64,000 bases of DNA from Alistipes sp. (GCA_017629145.1 JAGBXR010000020.1:23334-87333); one strand, 5' to 3'. Shown: positions 8,029 to 15,672, counted from the first letter of the stretch. The notes: generated from the letters alone by a model not told the origin. Program-made: numbers and translations.

Positions 8029-8685
8029 ATGAAGAATATCATAGCTAAACTGCAATCACGTGGTGCAGAGAGTCTTACTAATGAGGAGCTCCTCGCGGTG
8101 ATTCTCTCGGATAATACCGCAGACGAGAGCGCCAAGACTACAGCTTCGGAGCTGCTGGCAAATGCCGATGGCTTCCTGCAACGACTTGTCGATGTCGACA
8201 CTATGCGTCTGCGAATGGTCTCGGGTCTAGGACTTCGACGTGCGCTGCGTCTTAAGGCTTCGGCCGAGTTTGGCCGTAGGGTAGTGTGTGCCGAGACGGC
8301 TGCTCTCGACGTGATCTCATCGTCGAGCGATGTGGTGCGCATTATGGAGCCGCTGCTTGGTGATTTAGCGCACGAGGAGTGCTGGGCACTCTATCTTGCT
8401 ACGTCGGGCAAAATCATTGAGCGACAGCGTATTAGTCAGGGCGGTGTGCAGGCAACGGTTGTCGACAGCAAACTAATCCTGAAGCGTGCTATCGAGCTAT
8501 TGGCCGTGCAGATTATTCTGGTGCATAACCATCCCTCGGGAAGCTGTGAGCCAAGTCCGCAGGATATAGCGCTTACGGAGCGTGTGGCCGAGGGTGCAAA
8601 GCTCTTTGATATGCGTCTTGTCGACCACGTGATAATAGCTCGTGGATCTAACTACTCTTTCCGAGCACATAATCTTGTGAAATAG
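8029..8685 (+). CDS. radC: RadC family JAB/MPN protein
   Basis: A 218-residue RadC-like protein. The N-terminal half is a helix-hairpin-helix type region (LTNEELLAVILSDN, LRMVSGLGLRRALRLKA); the C-terminal half is the JAB1/MPN metalloprotease-like domain with the zinc motif HNHPSGSCEPSPQD (H-x-H...S...D) and an upstream conserved glutamate. The old DNA-repair assignment of radC is doubtful in the literature, so the function is best called unknown. The ATG at 8029 is preferred over a TTG at 8020. It probably reads on from the L,D-transpeptidase. Confidence 0.92.
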   Translation: MKNIIAKLQSRGAESLTNEELLAVILSDNTADESAKTTASELLANADGFLQRLVDVDTMRLRMVSGLGLRRALRLKASAEFGRRVVCAETAALDVISSSSDVVRIMEPLLGDLAHEECWALYLATSGKIIERQRISQGGVQATVVDSKLILKRAIELLAVQIILVHNHPSGSCEPSPQDIALTERVAEGAKLFDMRLVDHVIIARGSNYSFRAHNLVK

Positions 8686-8707
8686 CGCAGATTTAGACAA
8701 AAATTAC

Positions 8708-8715
8708 TATCTTTG
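8708..8715 (+). promoter_or_regulatory. Promoter -7 box for glyS
   Basis: TATCTTTG, an exact TAnnTTTG match, lies 61 bp upstream of the glycyl-tRNA synthetase start. The -33 region shows no clear TTTG. Confidence 0.6.
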
Positions 8716-8776
8716 TCGCTTGGAATAAACCTATGGTTTAATAGGGTGAAATAATAGCAAAAAAACGATATAGATT

Positions 8777-10321
8777 ATGACACAGGAAGAACTCTTCAAA
8801 AAGTTGGTCGCTCACTGTAAGGAGTATGGTTTTATATTCCCTTCGAGCGAGATTTATGATGGCCTCGGTGCCGTTTACGATTATGGCCAGAATGGTGTTG
8901 AGCTTAAGAACAACATCAAGCGCTACTGGTGGGACTCAATGGTTAAGCTCCACGAGAATATTGTAGGTATCGATGCAGCTATCTTTATGCACCCTAAGAC
9001 GTGGGAGGCATCGGGCCACGTAGGTGCTTTCAACGATCCGCTCATCGACAACAAGGACTCAAAGAAGCGTTACCGCGCCGATGTTTTGGTTGAGGATTGG
9101 TTGGCAAAGCAGCAGGAGAAGATCGACAAGGAGGTAGAGAAGGCACGCAAGCGTTTCGGTGAGCAGTTCGATGAGTCGCAGTACCTTGCAACATCTCCTC
9201 GCGTACTGGAGATCAAGGCCAAGATGGATGCTGTTCACACTCGCTTTGCAGAGGCTCTCAACGCTAACAACCTCGAGGAGCTCAAGCAGATTATTCTCGA
9301 CTGCGAGATCGTTTGCCCAATCTCGGGTACTCGCAACTGGACAGATGTACGTCAGTTCAACCTTATGTTCTCTACACAGATGGGCTCTACAGCTGACGGT
9401 GCTAACACCATCTACCTTCGTCCAGAGACAGCGCAGGGTATCTTCGTGAACTTCCTCAACGTGCAGAAGACTGGTCGTATGAAACTTCCATTCGGTATCG
9501 CACAGATTGGTAAGGCGTTCCGTAACGAGATCGTTGCTCGTCAGTTCATCTTCCGTATGCGTGAGTTCGAGCAGATGGAGATGCAGTTCTTCGTGCAGCC
9601 AGGCACAGAGATGGATTGGTGGAAGCAGTGGAAGGAGACACGTATGGCTTGGCACCGCGCGTTGGGCTTCGGTGACGAGAACTACCGTTTCCACGACCAC
9701 GATAAGTTGGCACACTACGCTAACGCTGCTACCGACATCGAGTATAACTTCCCATTCGGTTTCAAGGAGGTAGAGGGTATCCACTCACGTACCGACTTCG
9801 ACCTCGGTCGTCACCAGGAGTACTCTGGTAAGAAGTTGCAGTACTTCGATGCAGAGCGTGGCGAGAGCTACGTGCCATACGTTGTCGAGACATCTATCGG
9901 TGTAGACCGTATGTTCTTGCAGATTATGTCAGCTGCTTACAACGAGGAGAAGCTCGAGAATGGCGAGGAGCGCGTAGTGCTCAACCTCCCAGCGGCTCTT
10001 GCACCTGTTAAGGTTGCAGTATTGCCACTCGTTAAGAAGGACGGTATGCCAGAGGTTGCTCGCAAGATTGTTGACGAGCTCAAGTATGACTACAACGTAG
10101 TATACGACGAGAAGGACTCTGTAGGTAAGCGCTATCGCCGTCAGGATGCTGTAGGTACTCCATACTGCGTAACTGTCGATGGCCAGACTTTGGAGGATGG
10201 CACAGTTACTGTTCGCCACCGCGACACTATGCAGCAGGAGCGCGTAGCTATTGCTGACCTCCGCCGTATGGTTGATGAGGGTTGCTCATACGCAGCACTC
10301 TTCAAGAAGATGAAGGCATAA
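8777..10321 (+). CDS. glyS: Glycyl-tRNA synthetase, alpha2 type
   Basis: The 514-residue class II synthetase charges tRNA-Gly with glycine. It is the single-chain dimeric (alpha2) form, not the alpha2beta2 form. The N terminus (FPSSEIYDGLGAVYDYGQNG) and RPETAQGIFVNF are specific to this form. Class II motif 2 is FRNEIVARQFIFRMREFEQM; motif 3 is ETSIGVDRMFL. The last 110 residues form the anticodon-binding domain (APVKVAVLPLVKKDGMPEVA). Length is normal for the family. A 36-residue membrane peptide and ruvX follow closely. Confidence 0.97.
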   Translation: MTQEELFKKLVAHCKEYGFIFPSSEIYDGLGAVYDYGQNGVELKNNIKRYWWDSMVKLHENIVGIDAAIFMHPKTWEASGHVGAFNDPLIDNKDSKKRYRADVLVEDWLAKQQEKIDKEVEKARKRFGEQFDESQYLATSPRVLEIKAKMDAVHTRFAEALNANNLEELKQIILDCEIVCPISGTRNWTDVRQFNLMFSTQMGSTADGANTIYLRPETAQGIFVNFLNVQKTGRMKLPFGIAQIGKAFRNEIVARQFIFRMREFEQMEMQFFVQPGTEMDWWKQWKETRMAWHRALGFGDENYRFHDHDKLAHYANAATDIEYNFPFGFKEVEGIHSRTDFDLGRHQEYSGKKLQYFDAERGESYVPYVVETSIGVDRMFLQIMSAAYNEEKLENGEERVVLNLPAALAPVKVAVLPLVKKDGMPEVARKIVDELKYDYNVVYDEKDSVGKRYRRQDAVGTPYCVTVDGQTLEDGTVTVRHRDTMQQERVAIADLRRMVDEGCSYAALFKKMKA

Positions 10322-10337
10322 AACTACGTTTGCAACT

Positions 10338-10448
10338 ATGACACATATGCAGTCAAAACGCCATAAGGCATTGAGCTTCATTGCTCTTGTAGCCTTGCTC
10401 TTCGTTGTAGGATATGGTGTAGGACTGCTTATCGGAAAACTATTGTAG
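10338..10448 (+). CDS. 36-residue single-pass membrane peptide
   Basis: A short frame of 36 codons starting at the ATG at 10338. A basic, hydrophilic start (MTHMQSKRHKAL) is followed by one hydrophobic segment (SFIALVALLFVVGYGVGLLI) and ends in GKLL: a positive-inside single transmembrane helix. It lies 16 bp after glyS, and its stop codon is 1 bp before the ruvX start codon, so it looks like a real member of a glyS-x-ruvX operon. A second ATG three codons in could be the true start. No function can be assigned. Confidence 0.6.
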   Translation: MTHMQSKRHKALSFIALVALLFVVGYGVGLLIGKLL

Positions 10449-10449
10449 T

Positions 10450-10866
10450 ATGTCACGAATGATCGCCATAGACTACGGCACGAAGCGCACAGGTCTTGCT
10501 GTTACCGATCCGCTCGGCATCATCGCCTCGCCACTCGAGACGGTCGATACCAAGCAGTTGGAGCGTTATCTTGCCGACTACTTCTCGCGCGAGGAGGTCA
10601 CGACAATCGTTGTCGGACATCCTCGCCAGATGAATGGCGAGCCTTCGGAGACTATGCGCTTTATACAGCCGCTTATGGGACGTCTGCGTCACGCCTACCC
10701 CGATAAGCTGGTTGTGGCCTACGACGAGCGTTTCACCTCGGTATTGGCGCAGCGCACCATTCGTGAGAGTGGTATAGGCAAGATGGCACGCCGCGATAAG
10801 TCGCTTGTCGATAAAGTTTCGGCAGCCATAATACTACAGGACTATATGTCATCGTTGAATATGTAA
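10450..10866 (+). CDS. ruvX: RuvX/YqgF putative Holliday junction resolvase
   Basis: A 138-residue RNase H-fold protein with the YqgF family signatures: IDYGTKRTGLAVTDP at the start (first catalytic Asp), VVGHPRQMNGEPSETM in the middle, DERFTSVLAQRTIRESG, and the final acidic residue in DKVSAAIILQDYM. Members take part in 16S rRNA 5'-end maturation and possibly in resolving recombination intermediates. Its start is 1 bp after the stop of the upstream membrane peptide, and def follows after 22 bp, so the three are probably co-transcribed. Confidence 0.94.
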   Translation: MSRMIAIDYGTKRTGLAVTDPLGIIASPLETVDTKQLERYLADYFSREEVTTIVVGHPRQMNGEPSETMRFIQPLMGRLRHAYPDKLVVAYDERFTSVLAQRTIRESGIGKMARRDKSLVDKVSAAIILQDYMSSLNM

Positions 10867-10888
10867 TACGTAAACAACATTATTGATT

Positions 10889-11437
10889 ATGATTTACCCA
10901 ATCGTTATATACGGCTCGCAGATTCTGCGCAACCAGTCGGTGAACATTACACCCGAGTATCCCGAGCTAAAGAAACTTATCGAGGATATGTGGATCACAC
11001 TTGGCGAGGCCGAGGGTGTAGGTCTTGCAGCGCCACAGATTGGCAAGAACATCCGTCTCTTCATCGTTGACTGTACACCTTGGGGCGAGGATGATTCTAC
11101 GCTTGCAGACTTCAAGCGTGTGTTTATCAATCCCGAGATTTACGAGACATCCGAGGATACATCCCTCTTCGAGGAGGGTTGCTTGTCGTTGCCAGGTCTT
11201 CACGAGAATGTACGCCGTCCAGTGACTATCAAGATGCGTTACCTCGATGAGAACTTCGTTGAGCACGACGAGGAGTTTACTGGTAAGCCTGCGCGCGTTA
11301 TTCAGCACGAGTATGACCATATCGAGGGTCGCGTATTTACTGATCACCTTGCACCCCTGCGCCGTAACTTGTTGAAGAACAAGTTGCAGAAGATGGCACG
11401 AGGGTCGTATCGTGCGGCGTATAAGACAAAGCGCTAA
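10889..11437 (+). CDS. def: Peptide deformylase
   Basis: The 182-residue metalloenzyme removes the N-formyl group from new proteins. All three family motifs are present: GVGLAAPQIG (motif 1), EEGCLSLPG (motif 2, Cys metal ligand) and QHEYDHIEG (motif 3, two His ligands and catalytic Glu). The ATG at 10889 is preferred to a TTG two codons upstream. The stop codon runs straight into the first copy of a two-hairpin repeat element (starting AAATTTGTTGTGATAA), which may act as its terminator. Confidence 0.97.
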   Translation: MIYPIVIYGSQILRNQSVNITPEYPELKKLIEDMWITLGEAEGVGLAAPQIGKNIRLFIVDCTPWGEDDSTLADFKRVFINPEIYETSEDTSLFEEGCLSLPGLHENVRRPVTIKMRYLDENFVEHDEEFTGKPARVIQHEYDHIEGRVFTDHLAPLRRNLLKNKLQKMARGSYRAAYKTKR

Positions 11438-11571
11438 ATTTGTTGTGATAAGGCAGATATCTGCCGCAGCTCAATCGTTGGGATGAATGGGAAATACGCT
11501 ATGTATGTCCCATCCATCCCAACTTCTTTATCGCTGCAGCATCTACAGCCTTCTAACAACAAATTTGTTGT
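11436..11571 (+). repeat. Two-hairpin repeat element, copy 1 (type A)
   Basis: The element begins AAATTTGTTGTGATAA at the def stop codon. Hairpin 1 is a perfect 14-bp palindrome, GGCAGATATCTGCC (11452-11465). Then come a linker (GCAGCTCAATC) and hairpin 2, with a 9-bp outer stem 11477-11485/11515-11523, an inner ATGGGA/TCCCAT (11487-11492/11508-11513) and an apical loop with ATAC-GTAT. A tail follows (AACTTCTTTATCG, then CTTCTAACAACAAA). The junction with copy 2 is the 16-bp palindrome ACAACAAATTTGTTGT (11556-11571). A nearly identical copy lies downstream of tRNA-Arg at 46461-46595. Confidence 0.85.
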
Positions 11572-11650
11572 GATAAGCCGCAATCTGCGGCACTTCAGTC
11601 AACGCCACCGATGGACGTGCGTCAAGTACCATCCATCAGTGGTTTTTTTA
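11561..11650 (+). repeat. Two-hairpin repeat element, copy 2 (type B)
   Basis: This tandem copy starts at the shared AAATTTGTTGTGATAA. Hairpin 1 is GCCGC-AATCT-GCGGC (11577-11591). The linker is ACTTCAGTCAACG. Hairpin 2 has an outer CCAC/GTGG (11605-11608/11639-11642), an inner ATGGA/TCCAT (11611-11615/11632-11636) and the loop CGTGCGTCAAGTACCA. Seven T follow at 11643-11649, so this copy also looks like an intrinsic terminator. It matches the copy at 46715-46803. Confidence 0.85.
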
Positions 11651-11652
11651 TA

Positions 11653-11932
11653 CAAATAGCATCCTCGGCTTCATCGGTCGTAAACATCGGCCTTGACTAC
11701 CTCTACGTATAAAATTCAGCCCGATACTTAAATATACATCATCGGCCAAGATGGTCATTGTTCTATTTTCGCCCGATGTTGTTCTATTGCGTTTTTCACG
11801 TGAGTGTGACTGCGTGGTCAAAATCTCAGTAGAGAGCTCTTTAACACTATTTTACCTCTATTTTCAGTAATGATCCACTTCTTGAGTGTTATAATTTATA
11901 ATATGTAATTGCCCAAATTGGTTGAAAAATGC
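11653..11932. other. Intergenic region without a recognised gene
   Basis: No convincing open frame, tRNA or promoter is seen here. ATCGGCC-like heptamers recur three times (about 11670-11750), and TTGTTCTATT occurs twice around 11758-11785. Neither has an obvious meaning. The outer-membrane gene promoter begins at 11933. Confidence 0.4.
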
Positions 11933-11963
11933 TTTGAACTTTGCTAAAAAATTCATAAATTTG
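11933..11963 (+). promoter_or_regulatory. Promoter of outer-membrane barrel gene
   Basis: TTTG at 11933-11936 and TAAATTTG at 11956-11963 with a 19-bp spacer: a full Bacteroidota-type promoter. An A/T-rich leader of about 40 nt runs to the ATG. Confidence 0.75.
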
Positions 11964-12006
11964 TAATCGAAAAGAAATTCTATTATCAATTTAAACCATA
12001 ACAAAG

Positions 12007-12522
12007 ATGAAAAAATTTTTACTTTTGATCGTCGCATCACTCTTCGTTACTGGCGCATTCGCACAGGATTGGTCAGTTGGTGCTCGTGTTGGTTCTGGTT
12101 TCCAGGCTGTAGGTCAGTATTCTTTTAACTCTAAGAACTATGTTGAGGCTCGTTTCGGTCTTTATTTGGTTCCTGGTGCTGCTGCAGACCTTACAGGTTT
12201 GTACAACTGGCACTTGTTCGATTGGAACTGGACTCCAAGCGCAGGTACTTGGTTCTTTGATGCTGGTGTTGGTGCTGGTGTCGGTGGTGCAAAGCAGTAT
12301 GCTTACATTGGTGCAGCAGGTATGGCTCGCTTCGGTTTCAAGTTCCGCAATGTGCCTATCTCACTCTCAATCGACTACTCTCCTGTTCTTGGTCTTGACT
12401 TCGCTTATGGCTTTAACAAGGACTACCTGGGTGATACCGAGGTATCAGGTAAGGGTACTTACGTAGGCTTCCACCGTGCAGGTCTTTGGAATACAGGTCT
12501 TACATTTACCTACACCTTCTAA
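12007..12522 (+). CDS. Small outer-membrane beta-barrel protein
   Basis: A 171-residue protein with a clear signal peptide (MKKFLLLIVASLFVTGAFAQ, cleavage after AFA). The mature part is rich in Gly, Tyr, Trp and Phe in alternating strands (WSVGARVGSGF, VEARFGLYLV, GTWFFDAGVGAGVGG, AGMARFGFKF, ISLSIDYSPVL) and ends ...GLTFTYTF, with the C-terminal phenylalanine typical of outer-membrane barrels. The size fits an 8-stranded barrel. It has a strong promoter and no operon partners. Two-hairpin elements lie before its promoter region and directly after its stop. Its ligand or role is unknown. Confidence 0.82.
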   Translation: MKKFLLLIVASLFVTGAFAQDWSVGARVGSGFQAVGQYSFNSKNYVEARFGLYLVPGAAADLTGLYNWHLFDWNWTPSAGTWFFDAGVGAGVGGAKQYAYIGAAGMARFGFKFRNVPISLSIDYSPVLGLDFAYGFNKDYLGDTEVSGKGTYVGFHRAGLWNTGLTFTYTF

Positions 12523-12525
12523 TTT

Positions 12526-12589
12526 AGAGTGAACAGCAGTCATCTGCCCACTCTCAATCATTGCCCCAGATATCTGGGGCAATTTTTTT
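12526..12589 (+). repeat. Two-hairpin element, copy 3 (short type D), acting as terminator
   Basis: Directly after the barrel gene. Hairpin 1 is AGAGTG/CACTCT (12526-12531/12549-12554) with an inner GCAG/CTGC. The linker is CTCAATCA. Hairpin 2 is a perfect 22-bp palindrome at 12561-12582 (arm TTGCCCCAGAT), followed by seven T at 12583-12589. The linker and the start of hairpin 2 (TCAATC-[A/G]-TTGCCCC) are the same as in the copy at 46461. It lacks the inner ATGGGA stem, so it is a shorter relative. Confidence 0.7.
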
Positions 12590-12615
12590 GCCTGATACCC
12601 AGTTGGGCCTATAAA

Positions 12616-12645
12616 CAAAAAAACAGACAACCGTTAAGTTGTCTG
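12616..12645 (-). terminator. Terminator of tRNA-Glu
   Basis: Read on the minus strand, an 8-bp stem (CAGACAAC/GTTGTCTG, 12624-12631 with 12638-12645) is followed by a run of T. It lies just after the 3' end of the tRNA. Confidence 0.8.
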
Positions 12646-12648
12646 CTT

Positions 12649-12723
12649 TGGTAGTCGATAGGGGATTCGAACCCCTATGTCCTGCGTGAGAGGCAGGTAT
12701 CCTAGCCCTTAGATGAATCGACC
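12649..12723 (-). tRNA. tRNA-Glu (anticodon CTC)
   Basis: Read on the minus strand, a full cloverleaf is seen. The acceptor GGTCGAT pairs with ATCGACT (first pair G-T). The anticodon arm is CCTGC-CTCTCAC-GCAGG with anticodon CTC, and the T arm is TAGGGG-TTCGAAT-CCCCTA. The CCA end is encoded (12649-12651). It has a full promoter just upstream and a hairpin terminator just downstream, so it is a single-gene transcript. Confidence 0.93.
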
Positions 12724-12744
12724 AGTTGTCTCATTTTGACGGTG

Positions 12745-12775
12745 CAAATATACGGCCTTTTTTTTAATCTCCAAA
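12745..12775 (-). promoter_or_regulatory. Promoter of tRNA-Glu
   Basis: On the minus strand TTTG (12772-12775) and TATATTTG (12745-12752) are separated by 19 bp, a full Bacteroidota-type promoter 22 bp from the tRNA 5' end. Confidence 0.8.
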
Positions 12776-12851
12776 ATATTTTGCAAAAAAATGTGTGAAA
12801 AATTGAAATTTTCCGTATAAATTACTAATTTTACATTCCTAAACCAGTTTA

Positions 12852-13613
12852 ATGATGAGAACTAATATCAAAAATCTGCTTTGCGTAGTGCTCCTGATTG
12901 TTGCTGCGTGCAGCTGTGGACATCGAAATAGCGAGGGTACGTTGCTGCCAGAATTCGAGGAGTATACATTCTCTTCGGCCGAAGAGGGACGCTATAGTGT
13001 CAATATCCGTTATCAGCGTATTGCAAATGCCCAAAGGAGCGAGGCGCTGGCAAGTATCGACAACCTGAACTATGCGCATACGTTCGACGAGTATTTCGTT
13101 GTGCCACCTTGTGTCGAGGAGTCGGTAGCAGCACTTGTCGAAGATTATGCTGCAATCTGCAACCATAACCATACAGAGGATGAGGAGTGTGTAGCGTGTA
13201 GCTATACGCTTGATCAGCAGGCGATGCTCCTTCGCAACGAGACGATACTATGCTTCGAGACCTGCGTGGAGACCTATTCAGGTGGTGCGCACGGTGGCTA
13301 CTCATTGCTTTATGAGTGCTACGATTTGGCTACGGGAGCGTTCTTCGATTTTGAGTACCTCATCGATGGTGAGTGGGCCGATGCTGTGCAGCAGCTCATC
13401 TACCACAAACTATATGAGGTTTGCGATGAAGTGTTATTTGTAGACTCTCCCGAGAGTATCTATATTCCTCGTTCAGTTAAGATTACAGATGACGGATTGC
13501 TTCTTGTTTACCAGCCATATGAGGTTGCTGCGTTCAATGTTGGCATCGTCACAGTCGAGATCTCCGAGGCAGAGTTGCTTGAGGCTGGTGCTCCGCTTGT
13601 GTGGGTAGAGTAG
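12852..13613 (+). CDS. Lipoprotein with DUF3298 (RsiV/PdaC-like) domain
   Basis: A 253-residue lipoprotein. After two Met codons come a hydrophobic segment (LLCVVLLIVAACSCG) with a lipobox, then an N-terminal region (FSSAEEGRYSVNIRYQRI) and a C-terminal DUF3298-type domain. The latter is marked by YSGGAHGGYS and TDDGLLLVYQPYEVA, the two most conserved blocks of that family. Related domains occur in anti-sigma factor RsiV and in peptidoglycan deacetylase PdaC, but no catalytic domain is seen here. It stands alone, with a strong terminator after it. Function unknown. Confidence 0.8.
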   Translation: MMRTNIKNLLCVVLLIVAACSCGHRNSEGTLLPEFEEYTFSSAEEGRYSVNIRYQRIANAQRSEALASIDNLNYAHTFDEYFVVPPCVEESVAALVEDYAAICNHNHTEDEECVACSYTLDQQAMLLRNETILCFETCVETYSGGAHGGYSLLYECYDLATGAFFDFEYLIDGEWADAVQQLIYHKLYEVCDEVLFVDSPESIYIPRSVKITDDGLLLVYQPYEVAAFNVGIVTVEISEAELLEAGAPLVWVE

Positions 13614-13667
13614 CGAATATTGTTAAGAGTTTGTTTACGCAGAGTAAACGCCACTTCTGCATATGAC

Positions 13668-13704
13668 AAAAAAAGACTGTCCTGCAAATCGGACAGTCTT
13701 TTTT
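13668..13704. terminator. Bidirectional hairpin terminator
   Basis: The inverted repeat AAAAAAGACTGTCC/GGACAGTCTTTTTT, with T runs on both strands, lies between the converging DUF3298 lipoprotein gene and the HtrA gene. Confidence 0.9.
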
Positions 13705-13709
13705 GTGTT

Positions 13710-15209
13710 TTACTGCACAATCATATAGCTTGATGCTCGGCCATTAGGATATATGCCGTCGATAGATGTGATCTTGTCGCGCAGACGCTCCAAATCCTCA
13801 ACGCCATATACAGGCTTATCGTTGATGTGGGTGATGACGAAGCCCTCCTTGATGCGTGCTCTCTCGAGTAGTCCTCCGTGTTTCACCGAGCGTACCTCTA
13901 CACCTCCGCGAATGTCAAGCTGTCGGCATATGCGCTCCGAGGCTGTCGCAAACTGACCGCCGAGTGCTGCTACGATATCTACATCTTCGCGCGATAGTAG
14001 GGCGGTCTCGCCACTGCGATTCTGGAGCGTAGCTGTCAGCGTGCGTATCTCGCCGTTGCGGCGTACCGAGAGCTTCACCTCGTCACCTGGGCGACGTTTG
14101 CCTATCTGCTCGAGGAAGAGTGCCGAGTCGTTGACGTCGATACCATCTACCGCTACGATGATGTCGCCCTTGCGGAGTCCTGCCTTCGAGGCTGCGCCAT
14201 CCTCAACGATTGATGCTACGTAAATACCTCCAATCTTGTCAATGCCCAACTCCTTGCCCATCTCGTCGATGAATGCCTGGTCTATTGCGCGGAACGAGAT
14301 GCCGAGTACGGCGCGCTGAACAACACCCGACTCCTTGAGGTCGACTACTACCTTGCGAACGATAGTCTCGGGTACAGCGAATGAGTAGCCCACATAACTG
14401 CCGGTCGAGGTCTTGATTATGGTGTTTATGCCGACGAGCTCACCGCGTGTGTTGACTAGTGCTCCGCCCGAGTTGCCTGGGTTTACTGCAGCGTCGGTCT
14501 GTATGAATGACTCGATGCCGTGGCGGTCGTTGAGTGCGCCGAGGCTGCGTGCTTTAGCCGAGACGATGCCTGCTGTGATTGTCGATTGAAGCTCCATAGG
14601 GTAGCCTATGGCGAGTACCCACTCGCCGAGGCGCAAATCGTCCGACGAACCGAAAGGAATGGTGGGCAGACCCTCGGCCTCGATGCGCAGCAGAGCCACA
14701 TCGGTTGCAGGATCAGAGCCTATAACTTTAGCGTCGAATGCTCGGCCGTCGTATAATTTTACGCGAAGTTTTGTTGCATCCTCGATCACGTGGTTGTTTG
14801 TGACAATGTAGCCATCCTCCGAGATTATTACACCCGAGCCACCAGCGCGTGCCTCACGCTTGCCACCGCCCTGGCCATAGCCCTGTGGGAAGCCGAAGAA
14901 TTGGAAGAATGGGTCGATCTGTCCGCCACGTGTGGCGACCTCCTTTATTGCCTCGATGCTGACTACGGCCTTTACGGCGTTCTCGGCAGCATATGTCAGG
15001 TCGGGGTAGTCGAGGGTAGGTGCCGATGTCACGAAGCGTGTATCGCCTTGAAGGCTATTGCCCGAGATATTACTATCGGCAAATGATGTTGTGATATTTG
15101 CGCTATTTCCCTCCTTTGCAAAGTAGTTGTCAGCCAAAAGTGCAGCTGCAACACCGCTTACCGCCGACAGTGCGGCGATAGACAAAAATGTGAACGTTTT
15201 CTTAATCAT
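13710..15209 (-). CDS. degP: DegP/HtrA periplasmic serine protease
   Basis: A Do-like periplasmic protease/chaperone of about 499 residues. An N-terminal hydrophobic segment (FTFLSIAALSAVSGVAAALL) serves as signal peptide. The trypsin-like triad is visible: His in VTNNHVIEDA, Asp in DPATDVALLRI, Ser in NPGNSGGALV. Two PDZ domains follow (starting near GGIYVASIVEDGAASKAGL and RGGVEVRSVKHGGLLERA). The layout matches E. coli DegP. The ATG at 15209 is preferred; a TTG five codons upstream (15224) is possible. It is probably induced by envelope stress, but no specific site is seen. Confidence 0.94.
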   Translation of the reverse strand: MIKKTFTFLSIAALSAVSGVAAALLADNYFAKEGNSANITTSFADSNISGNSLQGDTRFVTSAPTLDYPDLTYAAENAVKAVVSIEAIKEVATRGGQIDPFFQFFGFPQGYGQGGGKREARAGGSGVIISEDGYIVTNNHVIEDATKLRVKLYDGRAFDAKVIGSDPATDVALLRIEAEGLPTIPFGSSDDLRLGEWVLAIGYPMELQSTITAGIVSAKARSLGALNDRHGIESFIQTDAAVNPGNSGGALVNTRGELVGINTIIKTSTGSYVGYSFAVPETIVRKVVVDLKESGVVQRAVLGISFRAIDQAFIDEMGKELGIDKIGGIYVASIVEDGAASKAGLRKGDIIVAVDGIDVNDSALFLEQIGKRRPGDEVKLSVRRNGEIRTLTATLQNRSGETALLSREDVDIVAALGGQFATASERICRQLDIRGGVEVRSVKHGGLLERARIKEGFVITHINDKPVYGVEDLERLRDKITSIDGIYPNGRASSYMIVQ

Positions 15210-15318
15210 ACTCTTAAGTTTCAAAATGTTAGGAGGCGAAATGCTACATAGGCACGTGGTTTAATGTTGTTTGTTTGTCTATCAAACGCAGTTACTCGAT
15301 TTATTATTGTGTGGATAC

Positions 15319-15356
15319 AAAAAATCTGCCGAGCAGGTTGTGCTCGGCAGATTTTT
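15319..15356. terminator. Hairpin terminator after ftsB-like gene
   Basis: A 16-bp inverted repeat (AAATCTGCCGAGCA core, 15319-15334 with 15341-15356) with T runs on both sides. It ends the minus-strand hpt/DivIC-like transcript and separates it from degP. Confidence 0.88.
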
Positions 15357-15372
15357 ATCTCTATTCGTTTGG

Positions 15373-15663
15373 CTACTCCTCGAGGATGTAAACCGTCTCG
15401 CCGCTGCGCTGCATATGGTACTGCTCACGTGCAAACTGCTCCAAGAAGTCGGGCGAGTTTTGTATCTGCTCAATAAAGATGCTATCGCGTGCAATCTTGG
15501 CCTCGAGTCGCTCGATATGGTGCTTGACCTCGGCTTTGCGGAAGTGTGTGCGCGTAATCTTCCACACCGTGCTGATACATACCACGACGGTGTAGATGGC
15601 CAGGGCTATAATCAAGCCTCGCCAGAAATAGCGCATCACGCGCTCCTTAGCACTATCTTCCAT
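15373..15663 (-). CDS. FtsB/DivIC-like septum formation protein
   Basis: A 96-residue bitopic protein. A short cytoplasmic part is followed by a transmembrane helix (RGLIIALAIYTVVVCISTVW), a coiled coil (KAEVKHHIERLEAKIARDS) and the family's C-terminal block (PDFLEQFAREQYHMQRSGETVYIL). DivIC/FtsB proteins act with FtsL and FtsQ in the divisome. The ATG at 15663 is used; the frame extends one GTG codon further. It follows hpt by 9 bp on the same strand. Family is clear from layout; the name FtsB or DivIC cannot be decided. Confidence 0.85.
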   Translation of the reverse strand: MEDSAKERVMRYFWRGLIIALAIYTVVVCISTVWKITRTHFRKAEVKHHIERLEAKIARDSIFIEQIQNSPDFLEQFAREQYHMQRSGETVYILEE

Positions 15664-15672
15664 CACTCGGTG

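Noticed and set aside
9059-9784. 241-codon minus-strand frame inside glyS
   Set aside because: Antisense shadow of a highly conserved gene caused by codon bias; Leu/Val/Glu-rich, no recognisable features.
11436-11650. CRISPR-like or integron-like reading of the tandem hairpin units
   Set aside because: Only two or three units per array, the parts between the palindromes are themselves structured and related to each other, and no attC core (GTTRRRY/RYYYAAC pair) or cas/integrase gene is present.
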